Shown here: in pieces, positions 46,879 through 61,158 of the stretch
Numbering within the stretch: position 1 is the stretch's first letter
Layout of the letters: every line of letters starts with the position of its first letter
Translations under genes and position numbers: made by a program
Assembly: GCF_031143425.1 (NCBI RefSeq)
Contig: NC_090445.1
Coordinates: 1,574,216,049 to 1,574,280,048 of the forward strand
Length of the DNA: 64,000 bases
DNA from: Pleurodeles waltl
Lineage: Eukaryota; Chordata; Amphibia; Caudata; Salamandridae
Direction: 5' to 3'
Notes under the pieces: generated by a model
The model's input: the letters and a program-made list of their open reading frames with translations, nothing else
Databases searched by the model: none
What the model was told of the DNA's origin: nothing

Positions 46879-46942
46879 CAGCGCCTTGAGACCCTATAGG
46901 TGATTAGCTGCGCTTTACAAATCCATGATTGATTTATTGATT
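46879..46942 (+). repeat. L2/V-SINE-like 3' tail
   Basis: The sequence 'agcgccttgagaccctatag' followed by 'gctgcgctttacaaat' and a short 'attgattt' repeat is typical of tails shared by L2-clade LINEs and their SINEs. Confidence 0.6.
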
Positions 46943-47050
46943 AGTGAATTTCTGTCTCGAGCTTATCTCCTTATGATTGATTGCTAATTTTATATCTGTC
47001 TGTGAATGTTTGGAAGACCATATTTGTAACTAAAATTGTAACTAAAATAA

Positions 47051-47266
<216 letters not shown>

Positions 47267-50200
47267 TGAGACCCTTAACAGCCTTTTTGCTGGAATTTGC
47301 ATTTTCATACACCTTACCTGTTTAAAAAATATGTCACCAAGTACCAGTTTTCTGTCACAAACTGGCGCTGTAGCTAAATTTTTGCCTGAGGTGCAACAGA
47401 TTTAGAAAGTTTCTGAATCCTCATTTGTCAGGATATAGTCTACATCTCCTTTGTCATAACGTGCAGTAATGAAATACATTTCCCACAGTCTTCACCACAA
47501 CATGCAAGTCCAGAATTAAGCCATAAACAAAGTCCATCACTGCAAATATCTAGCCACCAAGAATGTCCATCTTTTAGCAATAATGATTCCATTCAAAGCT
47601 CAGACAGCTGTCTTAATATTAAAGTAATGTAAATGTGAACATAACTTTGTCGCCAAGAATTGTTGTTGAGGGATGTTTAAATATCAAAGACATATTTTTC
47701 CCTTTAAAAACATTCTTATGCTGTTTTGGAACAGATTATTCTGCAAACACAGCGAAGGCCTAGAATTAACCCAACTATTGTGAATGCCCATTCTGCTTCC
47801 GCATCGCCTTCAATACTTTCTACATAACCTACAAATCTGTACACAGTGCCACTGCACTGACATGGTTTCCAATATCAAGACCTTCTCCTGGCAGCTCTTG
47901 TCGCACAACAGCTGCAGCACAAGATTCGCGATTAGGAATTGCAGGATGGGGAAGAAAAGATGCCTGACCTCCTCATTCTCCAAAGATGTTGAATTAAACA
48001 TTACCTTGCCTCTTTGTAACCTACAAATTCCCATGATTTCCTATGGCTCTAGCATGTCACAGGCACTGCTACTCTTGCTTCCACAGCCATCCTCCTCTTT
48101 CCCTCCCCAAACCCTCTGTCCTCTCCTCCTTCATCAACTGTCCTTTTGACTCTTCCTGTAAGTATTCCTCTTCTTTTAAAGCGTCTCCTTACTTTGTTGC
48201 TATGATCATTCAATCTTAAAAAACACATGCATGCGTATGGCCCCATGTGTTACTTTGGGGTCATTGCTTCGAGACTAATATTGTATGATTAATAAACCAC
48301 TGTGTGTGTGTGCGCAGAAGCCCTTAACCTTTCATTGTTCCTTCAAAAACCTTAAACTATTTTTGTCAGGAATTCCTAGGGTAATAATGTATTATTATGT
48401 GCTTAAATTAATTTACACAGGTTATCCCCTCTTCAGTGCCTATGCTGAGAATTCGTGTGCAGTTAAGTGTCATATATTTGGAAACTGCAAACAGAAGTTT
48501 TCCCATACGTAAACATTTTGAACTTCACAGAAAATCCCAGTCCCAGCTCCACCCTACCATTTCTACGACTGTTGGAAAGGCTAGACCATTTAGGTTTCTT
48601 ACTGACATCCAGAAAAAGTTACTGGAAAATGTTGTTAGTCGTTTGTTTTTATTTGTAGTTTTGAGGTCCTCGGCTTGCTACAAAGTCATATAAATTGCAA
48701 GATGTCCTCTATACCTGCTCCTCTGGAATATACTATTACTCCTGGAGAGTAACCTCTTTCTCAACTGAACCAGAGTAAAAGGGCTTCAAAACATCCCCTT
48801 TGTGATTTCCATCACTAATGCCTCCCAGATTTGTCCTCTCAAAACTGAACCCCTGCTGGTATCCCTGTGTTCCTTAGAGTTGCATAGGTTAGCCTTGTCG
48901 ATAAGGTTCACTCAGCTACTTACGTTTTGGTGATTTGGCCTAGTTATTTGTAAAGCAGTTCATCTATCCTCATTGGAGGCATAATGTATTACCCTAAGTA
49001 GGATAGTACTGCCTGGGAGGGCCTTAAACCTTGGTCAAGAAACAGGGCTCTATAATTGAATTGTGCCATTCCAAAGCATCTGTGCTTGTTTTATGATTTT
49101 GAATGTGCTACGTGATGCATTTTTCTGGCATAATCTGCATTGTTAAGCAAAAAGTAGCTCTACCGGGTGCAAGTCAGTAAGATCACTTGTCATGGAGTTG
49201 CATGTAGCCCAAAACAACTTGTTACCTTCACTTAATGATTGCCGTATTCGGGCACTAGAAACATGATAATTTAATCCACAGGATGAGATTAGCTCTAATT
49301 ACATATTGACTACCACAGTAGGGTAAGACATAAACACTGAAATGTGTTTAAATAGAAGCAGTTCTTTTCAACGAAAAATGAACATGTTGTTACACTTGAT
49401 GGCTCATTCGTGTCGTCTTCACAGTGGTCAAATTGACATTTATTTCAAGAGGAAGCTCCGAATTTAGAAGGATCGCAAGCATTTACTTGATCAAAACTCC
49501 TTAATTATGCAGAAGTTTTGAATCCACTGCTCCTGCCTTGCCAATTGTGAAACTATAAAGCTGAAATGAGAGCTCTACAAATACCTCTGATCCTGATGAG
49601 TGGCTGGGTTGACAGAAATAAAGCAATTTTTGAAAAATAGAAGCATACGTGTAGCAGAGTTTCAAGGACAACAATATCGACCTGCCAAATATCATCACCA
49701 AGATAGCCACTACCAGAGAAAAGGGCACACGCTGCCTGGCAGCACTTGTCTGCTGCCAGTCTGTCGTAAAAATAACTGATAATAATAAAAACACATTTGA
49801 AAAAGATCGGGAGCAGGGTAGGAATTTGACCTAGAAGGGTCTGAGGAGAACCAAAGAATTACAAAACAAGCATTGGCAAAGCAGATAGGTCTCTCCGTTA
49901 AGCCTCACTGTCTTTGCCAGTAGTTTTTGTCAATGCTATTCAGCATCGGCTAAAACAAAAACATAAACAAAGAATGCAGTGATGTGCATACGTGCATTAT
50001 TATGCTATTGATGTCCATCGTGTTCAAATATAAGTGCATGTGCATTCATATGACATGCCACTGCTTTCACTTTATTCTTTTTTCATTTTTCATTTAGCAA
50101 TTCAAGATGGTCGACTCCATTTGGAGCAGTGAATAAAGGAAAAATAATTGATATGCATGCAAAAGGTTGTTTTATAAAAGGAGAGGCCCGGCAGGAAATG

Positions 50201-50669
50201 GCAACTTCCGAGCTCTCCTAAAAGCTTAAAAAAAGTATTTTTGTAGAGGACTTTGTGGGATGAGTGGGGGTTTAAATGAGGGTCGGATGAGTGAGAAGTT
50301 GACACAGGTGAAAATGAAGGAGCATTAATGGGGGAGTAAATATAAATATAATAATAAAATACATCCTGTGGATTCTATCCCATGCAGTTATGCCATATGC
50401 AGAATTAGCACATGCAGTTTTACTGACAAGGAAAGGAAACACATGATTTTATATTATTCAGAAAAATTGCACGGTAAGGTAAAACGTCATGCAGTAATTT
50501 TGTATCTGCTAAAATGTACTTATTACAAGCTATACGGTCTACTGTGAACAAACAAAAATACCCTGGACAGTATTGTGTACGAAAAAGCAGGTGGTGAACA
50601 ACTACTTTTATACAATGTGTCATCCATCTCGGCCTTGTGTGAAAACACTGGTGCGGCCGGAAACAATTC

Positions 50670-50852
50670 TATGTCAGGTCCGGAGGCTCCGATTATGCCT
50701 CTCTTTCTTCACTTTTAATTATTTCAGCAGCCAATCAGAAGTTCAAACCACAAAAAAACTACAAATCCCATGAAGTAACATACAATGTGACAACCATAGA
50801 GAATACACCCTATATAATGCACACCACAAAGTATCAACTCCTCTTTCTTTGC
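50670..50852 (+). repeat. Left inverted terminal repeat, second DIRS
   Basis: It pairs with 55755-55977, for example through CTTCACTTTTAATTATTTCAG, CTACAAATCCCATGAAGTAA and GTATCAACTCCTCTTTC. Confidence 0.88.
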
Positions 50853-51574
50853 TGCTTCGCAGCCAGTTAAGTACTACATTGTTCCTTTGCAATTGTTGAT
50901 TATTGTTTGATTGTATTTCATGTTTATAACTTACACATTTATGTTGATGCGCGCGTCGTGCATGCCTTATCCGATAATCTTTCTGGTAGCGCGTAACCTT
51001 GTGGTTTCAGTTTCAGTCACTCTCTCGGAGAAGTGAGCATTCTATTACTGGTGTGTTGTAGGCATTATTTTCTTGCGCTGTTGCCGTGCTGCCTTTTTCT
51101 ATTTCCTGCTGCGCAATCTCCGCTCTTTCCGTGTATTCCTTAGGAGCGTTTTCTTTCCTCCCTAGCGCGGTCCTTGTGTCGCGTCTTGGTGGAGTGGGAG
51201 CAGGAGAGGGAGGATGCGATGCTAGGCAGCGCAGTCCGCTTTCAATTTCTATATTTAGTTCAGGGGCTTAGCGCGCGTGCGCTATTTCGACCGCTCTGGC
51301 AGTGAACACGCCGAGACGTGTGTATTTCAATCTCTTTCACCCCTTTGAGCATCTGCTCCCTGATCTACGCCCCAAAAGCATTAGCCTTGGGGTGGTAATA
51401 ATTTTAAGCAATAGGCTTTGCCTATTATCTGTGGGAAGGGCTCCCTCCACAGCTAACTTCAAATTGAAATGGTATGCACCGTGGCTTGCAGGGTTTAATT
51501 GGTTTGCCTGCTCTATTGAACTGATTACCTCCTCTGACTGCTTCTTTGGAGTTTATTGGACTGCATTTGTCAGC

Positions 51575-52640
51575 ATGGCTGCACATGATGAGGGGATGGG
51601 TGATAAATATTATTTGGATGATCCTTCTGGATCTTTTGAACAGGACCTTGTCTATGCCTTGGACGCCAGTGTTCGCCACACGGTAAATCAAGCCTTGCCC
51701 CAGGCTATTCGGCCTATTAAGCATCATCTAATCAGCTTTGCCGAACAACAGGATTAGATGCCCTCCTCTGGGAAACAGAGTAGCGAGGAATCCTCCCTGT
51801 CTCACAGTTCCCAGGCCCCCAAGGTTGATAGAAATCCCAGTTGGGCTGACTTTGAGAGCCTTATTAGGTCTCTGTCCAAAGAGCATGACTGCAACGCCTC
51901 CCCTTCCACCCCGAAGACCAAGGCTTGCGAGGAATCAGATTCCTCCTCACCGGCAATACCTCTGACCAGGGGGACAATCCTCCCCGTAAGTGTACGAAAA
52001 AAGACGCATCACCCTGAAGGTACTTACCTTTGAGCCAGAAGACATAATCCACCACAGATCTACCCTCTGGATTAATCCTGCCGAAGTGGCGGATGATGTA
52101 GCTCCCCATATTCACCATGGGTTCGAGAAAGAGGTATGTTCTCGGCTAATATCCGAATGCCCCAGACCGGATTTACCTTCCAAGATGAATGAGACGCCAG
52201 AACATGACCCTACCCTGGTCACTTATCTTAAAAAATTCTCAAAGGATCCCAAGAAGGGCACTGACCGCGCATGGCGCGGATGCCAGGACAAGCTCCTGGC
52301 TGTGGCTGGACCTCTAACAAAGATCTTGGAGCTGGGGTATCAAGCTAAAGAATCGGGGAATTCCATTGACCCAGATGTCCTTGTGAGTTGGGCTCAAAGG
52401 GCCCTCTGTTTCTTATGGAACGTGCAATTTCTAGCGAGAGACGCCACTCCATATTGATAAAGATGGACCCCAAACTAGCGGGTCTTGCCTCATCTAAATC
52501 TGGACCCTTGGCCCAGGGGTTGCTCTTTGGTTCTCCTTTCCTCAAGGAGGTTTCTAAATTTGCTGCTACGTACGCCAATCTTAACAAGGCCCAGAGTTCT
52601 ATTAAGAAGGTGCGGCGTCCACTTTTTCGAGGGGCCTGAT
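51575..52640 (+). pseudogene. Second DIRS gag-like ORF, broken
   Basis: It starts at ATG 51575 (MAAHDEGMGDKYYLDD) in a frame that runs to a TAG at 51755-51757, then resumes in frame from 51758. Frame changes occur near 52000 and near 52400-52450. The later part (SRLISECPRPDLPSKM, then KGTDRAWRGCQDKLLAVAGP, then LDPKLAGLA-like sequence) resembles the conserved C-terminal half of DIRS gag. No zinc-binding or Ser/Arg-rich N-terminus like that of the 11653 ORF is present, so the two families differ. Confidence 0.75.
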
Positions 52641-52839
52641 ACTACAGAGGTCGAACCTTTGGCCACAACTACAACCGGAGCCCTCAGCGAGGTTATTATC
52701 AGCATGGCAGAGGGAGATTCCAGGACTCCAGTTCTTTCTCGTCCACCTTCTACCATTCCCGTCCAAGAGCAGGCTGCTCCAGATTCAGGAGAGGGAGGTC
52801 CAGAGGGGAACTAGTCTATTCCCAGGACTCAGGATCTGC

Positions 52840-54215
52840 AGGTGAGCCTAATATCCACTTCAGAAGTTATTTTGGGGGGCCAGGACTGGGTCTTTCTTAC
52901 ACGCTTGGCGCAGGATCACACAAGATTCTTGGGTTCTAGAGACCATCCAGGGTTACAAACTAGAATTTTACAGTTCTCCCTCACAGCTAGTCCCGCCTCA
53001 TCTGATTAATTTTTCCCTTCGAGATTGCAATTTCATTTCCGTAGAGATTTGCGGGGTTCTTACGTAAGGGCGCCATTGTCGAGAGCTACCCTCACCTGAT
53101 GGGTTTTCTCAGCCCAATCTTTTTGGTAAACAAGAAGGGCGGGAGTTCTCATCTTCTTTCTGAACCTCAAAGAATTCAATGGATGGCTTATTTAACGCCA
53201 CTTCAAAATGGAGGACATTCACTTGTTAAGAGACAGCCTTCAAGAACGGGACTGGATGGTTTGTTTAGACTTAAAGGATGCTTACTTGACCATCCTGATT
53301 TTCCCTCCTCATCGTCGGTTTCTCCAGTTCCTTTGGGACGGGTGATGTTACGAGTACAAAGTCCTTCCCTTCGGCCTGTCATCAGCACCTTGGTGCTTCA
53401 TGAAGGTGAAGGGGCAGGTAGCGGAATATCTCTGAGCCAGGGGTGTTGGTCTGATAATTTACCTCAACGTCATCCTCATTATGGCTAATTGCCCCGTCTA
53501 GCCCTCACTCATCTGGAGTGGTCCATATCTCTTCTTCAGGGTCTGGCCTTTATTGTCAACGCTCAGAAGTCAGATTTGATACCGTCTCAGCAAATGGATT
53601 TCCTGTGTTTTCGTGTGGACTCCTCCCTAGCTCAGTTGGTGCTCCCCCTCAAAAAGTTCATTCCGTCAAGAAGGAATTGAGGTTGCTGTTGTGCAGACAG
53701 ACTGTATTATTGAGGGAGATTGCATGTATGGTGGGCCTGCTATCTTCCTCGATTCAAGCAATTTTTCCAGGTCCCCTTCACTGCAGGGCACTTCAGCGTT
53801 TGAAGATTTCACATCTTCAGAAGGGCCTCAGTTATGTGGATGAGATCCCCCTCTCAGAGGGGGCTTGGACAGAGGTGCACTGGTGGCTGGATCATATGGA
53901 GGCCTGGAACGGCAGGGCAATCTTTGTGTCCGCTCCGGAGATTGTAAAAGAGTCTGATGCCAGCCTTTGGGGGTGGTGGATTCGCTGCGGCCCAGTGTAC
54001 ACAGGAGGTCGTTGGTCCAGGTCGGAGTTGGACTCACATCAATTGTTTGATCCTTGCGGGCTCGTTTGCGATCAGAAATCTGTCTCTGATCAAAACAGAT
54101 TGTTGTATGAAGAGTTTTTTCAGTTGGAGACCAGATCTGGATTCTGCAGGACCGATCCACGATTCAAGTTTATGCCTTTCCTCTCTTTGTGATGATCCCC
54201 ATGGTTTTGGCTGAA
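52840..54215 (+). pseudogene. Second DIRS RT/RNase H, broken
   Basis: Fragments spread over all three + frames include DWMVCLDLKDAYLTI (RT palm, near 53248-53292) and an RNase H-like SDASLWGWWIRCG (near 53955). At the expected catalytic YxDD site near 53460 the best frame reads YLNV, so both catalytic Asp residues appear lost. Frameshifts and stops are frequent. The overall order is the same as in the intact element. Confidence 0.75.
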
Positions 54216-54339
54216 GTCCGTCATCAGCAGGCAGCTCTCATTCTGGTGACTCCTTTTTGGAGAGCCCAGGCGTGGTTCCCGGTGGCTCTGGAGTTGAGCT
54301 GTGGTCCTCCGGTGCTGATTTCGCACAGGTGAAATCTCC

Positions 54340-55284
54340 TTCTAGATCCGATGGGCCTTCCCATCCTTTGATCTTATCGAAGCAACTCCTACTGGCGGCA
54401 TGGAGACTTTTAGGGAAAGATGGAGTCTCCAGGTCTTTCGTAAGAGTCTAGTGATTTCATTTCAAAAGCTGGTCCTTCAGCACCCATAAGATACATGCTT
54501 CAGCTGAAAACGATGGTCTTCTTGGTGTTGTGCATGGAATGCCGAATCCTCTTCTTTGTTGGCTGGTTTGGCCTACGGGTTGGTCAATACTCGTAGTTCA
54601 GCTATATCAGCGAGACATTTACTGGTGGACGGTAAACCGGTGGTGGAGTTACCCATTGTTTATAAACTTCTGAAGGGCATCAGGTTGTCTAATCCCCCTC
54701 GTCCTTGCTATTCTACCCTTGGGGATGTTAACATAGTTTTTGAGATTCTTGGAATCATGACCAGCTGACAGATTTATTTCTAGAAAGCAGCTTCCTGCTA
54801 AGCTCACTATGCTTTTGTGTTTAATATTTTGCAAACGAGTCTCTGATGTGAGAGCCTTAGATTTGGCATGTAGATTTTTTTCCATTTCTCGCTGCACTAA
54901 ATACTACTCCAAATCGGTGTCTTACCCTTGTTTTGTTGACAACCCTAAGTTGTGTGTAGTGCAATGTTTGAAGGCTTACGAGATAAGTACGGCAGAATTT
55001 TGTTCTGATATTGGAGGACAGTTGTTTTGCTAGTAAAGCTATATCACCCAGTGACATCAGCTACTTTGTCCAGATGGGCTCGATGGCTCTTGAGCGAGGC
55101 TGGCATTGGCATTTCGAAGTTTGGTGCCCACTCGACTAGAGGGGCCATGGCTTTTAAGTCCTTTGAAATAGGTTCCAGGCTGGAAGACATTTTAAGGGTG
55201 GCCAACTGGTCATCAGAATCTACGTTTAAATCATTTGACTGTAAACCTATTGTTGCCATCGCTTCTGTTGTTGGACAGCTTTAA
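54340..55284 (+). pseudogene. Second DIRS tyrosine recombinase, broken
   Basis: The C-terminal catalytic part is readable in pieces: KRVSDVRALDL (Arg I) near 54835, HSTRGAMAFKS (His-x-x-Arg) near 55132 and NWSSESTF near 55205. In the following SFDCKP the residue at the usual nucleophilic tyrosine position appears to be Asp. Several frame changes and a stop near 55033 separate the pieces. The recombinase is therefore dead. Confidence 0.75.
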
Positions 55285-55287
55285 ACA

Positions 55288-55390
55288 AGCATAATCGAAG
55301 CCTCCGGTCCTGACATACAATAAAAAAAATTCTAACATTTGCGCGAATAAATTTTCATTTCTATTAAGGACACGGAGGCGAGGATTATCC
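55288..55390. repeat. Internal complementary region, second DIRS
   Basis: Its first part is the complement of 50670-50695. Its second part is the complement of about 55908-55977. This defines the outer ends of the element. Confidence 0.85.
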
Positions 55391-55754
55391 CACTCGCACA
55401 TTGCTTGATCTGTTATTTTACTATATTGCTTATCATGTGATATTACTGTATAGGATTTTTGCTTATAGTGCTTTTTCTCCCTCTTTTTTTCTGGAGACCT
55501 GGTAGTTCTGGTTCAGTTTTATGGCTTTGCCTTTGTTTGTCTTCCTTCCAGGAAATGATGATAAATAATCCTGTTGCATTATGTAAGGAGATTTCCCCTC
55601 GGATTGGATCCGGTGTTTCAGCTCTTCAGGCATCTTTGTTTCTTCCAGGATGGGCTGTTCCCTTGAAATTCTCTGGGATTGTAGCTCTGCGACTGTTAAG
55701 GTTTATGTTCTCGTTTTATCCACTTAGGTGTGTTTGTTCATGTTCTGATGTTGT

Positions 55755-55977
55755 GCAAAGAAAGAGGAGTTGATACTTTGTGGTGTGCATTATACAGGGT
55801 GTATTCTCTATGGTTGTCACATGATATGTTACTTCATGGGATTTGTAGTTTTTTGTGGTTTGTACTGCTGATTGGCTTCTGAAATAATTAAAAGTGAAGA
55901 AAGAGAAGCATAATCCTCGCCTCCGTGTCCTTAATAGAATTGAAATTCTTAGCGCAAATGCTAGAATTTTTTTTATT
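55755..55977 (-). repeat. Right inverted terminal repeat, second DIRS
   Basis: This is the reverse complement of the left repeat, with an extra outer segment (GCCTCCGTGTCCTTAATAGA onward) matched only by the internal complementary region. Confidence 0.88.
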
Positions 55978-57498
55978 CACTTCCCCTGACAGTGTCTAGA
56001 ACATCCTCCAGAATGGTTGTCATGCTACATGAAGAAATTGCGGGCGATTTGTGCAAAAATTCAAGCGAACTCTGAGGGATCTCCAGTGGAGGATAATGAT
56101 ATATATAAGCGCCACTCCACACTGCAGTGATATTGCTCGTCACTGCACCCTGCACAATTATACAGCTATATATGAAGTATATTTCTGGAATTAGGTCAAA
56201 AGCACCTTGAAATAATAATGCTGGTGTCCCACTGTGAAAATAGGCATTCACACTGAGGAACACCTTTGTTTGAGACCCCGCCCCTCATGGTAATGTTCCA
56301 AACACATAGGCACGTCTAGATTTTTGAAGCGTATGATATCACAAAAGAACATTTCCCCTCTATAAAAGGGAGAAACTGTTACTCTAACTGATGTGGCGGC
56401 TATTTGACAAAAAACACTCCTCTTTGGGACTACATAAACTGCAGATAAGACCCAAATATATACTGATCATTTGTGTTTATTAGTGGACACATTCATTTAT
56501 TGCTTGTTTTAATAATTTATTAGTTGGATACTTTAATCAATTGCTTTCTTTATTCATGTATTTATTGTCATATTTTTGTGTGTCAACTGTCGATGTACAT
56601 TTTTATCTGATTGTTTATTGATGTGCTGAGAAGGTATTATACATAACTGTTATTAGTTAATGCATTAAAATATACAGATTTCTGCCATTCTGTATTTTAT
56701 AAAATCCTCTTCAATTGATGGTTAATAGTGGTACTTTTTGGGCTTGCATCTTTTCACCAGCAGGCAGGAAGACCCTATTTGTGTGCTGTGAACCCTCCCA
56801 CTCCTACTATTCACAGGAGACACATTATATGAAGGATGTCTACTGGTTGTCCCAGTACACCAGAAAGCATCAAACCTATTCTCTGCTAGTGTTCATAAAT
56901 CATCCAGACCACATGAAACCAATATGGTTTTTCTGTTGTGCATTGGGAGCATGTAGAGAAACCTATGAGGATAATTGTTTGCAGTCTATTAAGGATAGTA
57001 ACATCTATTTAGGTATTTAACCTTGATGAGGTGTAGGTGTGCCGATGTAACCATTTTGTGTGGTGCCATTCTGGCCTCTACACATTTCACCTTCTCCAGA
57101 AGAACAATATCCTTTCCTATGCCTGTCTGCTGACTATTGTTCAATCTGGCGCATTGATTATCAGGAAACGATAAACCAGTAATACCCATGTTTCCCTAGT
57201 GGTTTTATGGTTAGTGTGGCCTCTAGACAGTTGAATTCTGGAAGAGATGTCAATTTCTGCATGTACTGGACTACTGCCTGGGGCAATAGCAAACATTTAA
57301 ACAATTGTGTGTGATGGATTCCGTGTTTGCCTGAGAGCATTGTGAAGATTTTAGGTATTGTTTTGATTATTAGTGGATATTCTTCATGTGCCTGTGCATC
57401 GAAAAATGGCACTGGATGCTGTATTTGAAAGTGATCTGCTCCCAAAATGGTCACTGCTTGGCTCAGATGTTTGGGACATGATGAGGGTGCAGTCGTCA

Positions 57499-58335
57499 GC
57501 AGCACAAAAGGGTGATGGACAGAGTGCTGACATTTTTCAAACACTCACCCCCAATCACAGATCTGGATTAAATTGATCATTCTTTTGCTCACCATGCCAC
57601 CCCAGCTTGGACCCAGCTATATGCAAATCAGTCTTGACACCGCTCCCCTTGAGAGCAGTCCAGCCCGAACTGCCAGGCCAGGTCCTCCCTGGACTGGAAA
57701 CAAGCATCCTGGGACCAGTTTCGGAGTGTCACCTCTCATAAGCCAAGGTAGCTGGAATCCAGTGGCACAGTGAGCAAGGAACCCACATCTGGGTATACCC
57801 TGGCTACTTGGGGCAACTTCAACAGCACAAAAGGGCGATGGACGGAGTGCTGAAACTTTTCAAACATTCACCTCCAGTCACAGATCTGGATTAAATTCAT
57901 CATTCTTTGGCTTGCCATGCCACCCCAGCTTGGACCCAGCCCTTTGCAAATCAGTCTTCAACCTGCTCCCCATGGGAACAGTGCAGCCTGAACTGTCATG
58001 CCAGATCCTCCCTGGACAGGAAACAAGCATCCTGGGACTAGTTTTGGAGTATCACCCCTCATCAGCCAGGCTTGCTTGAATCCAGTAGCGGAGTGAGTAA
58101 GAGACCCATGTCTGGGCATACCCTGGCTGCTTAGGGCAACTTCAGCAACACAGAAGGTTGATGGACAGAGTGCTGAAACTTTTCACTCACCCCCAGTCAC
58201 AGATCTGGGCTAAATCCATTGTTCTTTTGCTCACCATACCACCCCAGCTTGGACCTAGCCATATGCAAATCAGTTTCGACCCTGCTCCCCCTAGGAACAG
58301 TCCAGCCTGAACTGCCAAGCCTCTTCCTCCGTGCC
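57499..58335. repeat. Tandem repeat, about 323-bp unit, 2.6 copies
   Basis: Units start at 57501, 57823 and 58147 with 'agcacaaaagggtgatggac' or variants. Each includes 'cccagtcacagatctgg', 'ccaccccagcttggacc', 'tatgcaaatcagt' and 'ggaaacaagcatcctgggac' blocks. The third unit breaks off near 58335. The repeat is non-coding and has the look of a local satellite. Confidence 0.92.
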
Positions 58336-60084
58336 CAAGATGACTTATTGAGACCGCTCGAGGTCCTGATGCTACCACAATACTTCAGCACACATCATAA
58401 AGGTGATTTTTGTGTTTTTGCACCTGCGTGGCGATTGCTTATGCAGTAAAATGTACATGCTCTACTATCACATGTGAATTTAGCTCATCAAGTAACTGTA
58501 TACAGGAAACTAGCACAAAAATATCATGCAGAAATACTGGTGCCACGCAACATGGTTTCTATCTCGATCCAGCTTGGTTATCACTTACTCTGTGTGATGC
58601 CTTCCCGGAAGCTCCATGCTGTTTTTATGTCTTGAGCCCAAGATTTCACTTTTGGACAACATTTAAAATTTCAATTACACAGAAGGTTCTAGTTGTCTAT
58701 TATTTGTACTTTATTGTAACTCAACTCTATAAATCTCTAACATTCACCTCACTCAGACATTATTTATACACTTTGGGAAATGCGTAATGCTTTTGGTACT
58801 ACTTGAAAACACAGTTTACCACCACGTATGTAGCGTAACATTTGTAATTAGCAGTATGTCATTAGATCTTGTATATCAGTCGAAAAACGTGCTGAGTTTT
58901 CATAAATCAAGAAAGTGTGCTTTCAGCAAGAACTGCTGCAGAGGGTAGGGACGGATAAGTAATACTGGGAAGAGGGACTGGATTATCAATAAAGTCTCAA
59001 ATTATTCCGCCCACAGATAGTATTTTCAAATTCAGGAACTTGAAAGCACAAAAATTAGAAGATGCTCGGCTACACTAGTTGAGACAGTATCGCATGAATT
59101 CTACCCCAAGCATTATTTCAAGAAGTGAGCACTTCAGAGGAAAATGTTTGCACTTAAAGTACCATGCAAGTGGGGTCCAGGACAGGAAGCAGAAAAAGAG
59201 AGGTATTAAATTGCATTCAAGTGAGGATTTGGGAACATAAGAAAAATGTGAAAGCCTCACCGAGCAGTGGCTCAGATTGGCAGCAGTGACTGGGTTCATT
59301 TATAAATGAGGATGTGCGCCTATTCGTTCACAAACCCTGCAGCCTTATCGGAGCCTGTCGGGTAGCCAGCTAAATGCCATGAATACATGAATACTCTGAG
59401 GGTGAATTTAGAAATTGCCTGGACGTGAGAAGTGCCCATAACGTGTTGAGGCAGCTCCTTATAGTTGTTGCACTTCCCAGGTGACTCACTCATTCTGCCA
59501 TAAGAAAGTCAAACCAATGAACATAGCCGTTAAGCTGTCACTGAAATGTGTGTTGCAGGTAGGTGAAGACTGGGTGACATATGTTGTGTAAGAATTAAAG
59601 TGTAGAGGGTGCAGGATGTGCTGTCAGTGCTCTCCTCTCTCTGTTCGCTTATTGATTATCAGTCCATTCTACAGCACGTTGCTCTAAGAAGATCGCATGT
59701 TGAAGGGAACTAAGCTAGGACAATAGTTTTCCATCTAATCTGTCTGCTTGAGTATTTTTTCTTCCTTCTTTCTGCCCCTAATTAGAGCCATGTTAAATTT
59801 GATAAAAAGTAAAACAATGGTTCCGAAGGAGTTATTAGACAAATGTTTCTGGGTTTTGAATGGTATACGGTGTACAGTAAAAGTCCATCTTTAAATATTA
59901 AACTAGGCTTGTGGTTTTTTTTTGTCACCCAGGCTCTGATTATCTGTTGAATTATGAAATATATGTAATACCCCAGTCTTCCTTAAGAGGGTCCCCAAAA
60001 CGCAAAACTATTGTAGAGGGAAAGAAAGGATTTTTACGCTAATTCATCACTTAATGATGCTATAAATATGAATTTTCTTTTTAG

Positions 60085-60786
<702 letters not shown>

Positions 60787-61158
60787 AGGCCAGATGTAGG
60801 TAGGAAAAAAATAGCGAGTCGGAAATTGCGATTCAATGCGAATTGCAATTTCCGACTCGCAAAATGGGATCCAAGAAAAAAAAGCGACACCAATTTGCGA
60901 CTCGCAAATGATGTCGCACCGCATTTTGCGAGTTCGCTTCTAGCGAGGTCGCTTTTTGCGACCTCGCTAAAAGCAAGTTCGCAAATTGCGACTGGCCCAC
61001 AAATTGGCTGCAGGTGCAGCATAACAGTTGGGAAATACACTTCCTGGCTCTTGCTGATGACATCAGAACCAGGAAGTCATCAAATACACCTGGGAGGAGG
61101 GAGGACCACACCCTTTCCAAACTGCAGTGCAACATCCAGGAGAGAGGACCTGCTGTTA

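Larger units (their letters stand above)
50670..55977 (+). mobile_element. Second DIRS element, degenerate
   Basis: Inverted repeats at 50670-50852 and 55755-55977 flank gag-like, RT/RNase H and tyrosine recombinase remnants in DIRS order. An internal complementary region at 55288-55390 joins the complement of the left outer end (CCTCCGGTCCTGACATA) to the complement of the right outer end (AAAAAAAATTCTA...). The element differs in ends and protein sequence from the one at 11370, so it is a separate DIRS family. All three genes are broken. The insertion sits inside NDOR1 intron 2 in the sense orientation. Confidence 0.9.

Noticed and set aside
56715..57544. Frames at 56715-57020 (+) and 57161-57544 (-) as host exons
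   Set aside because: No flanking splice sites fit, no recognised domain is present, and they lie beside a satellite-like repeat.
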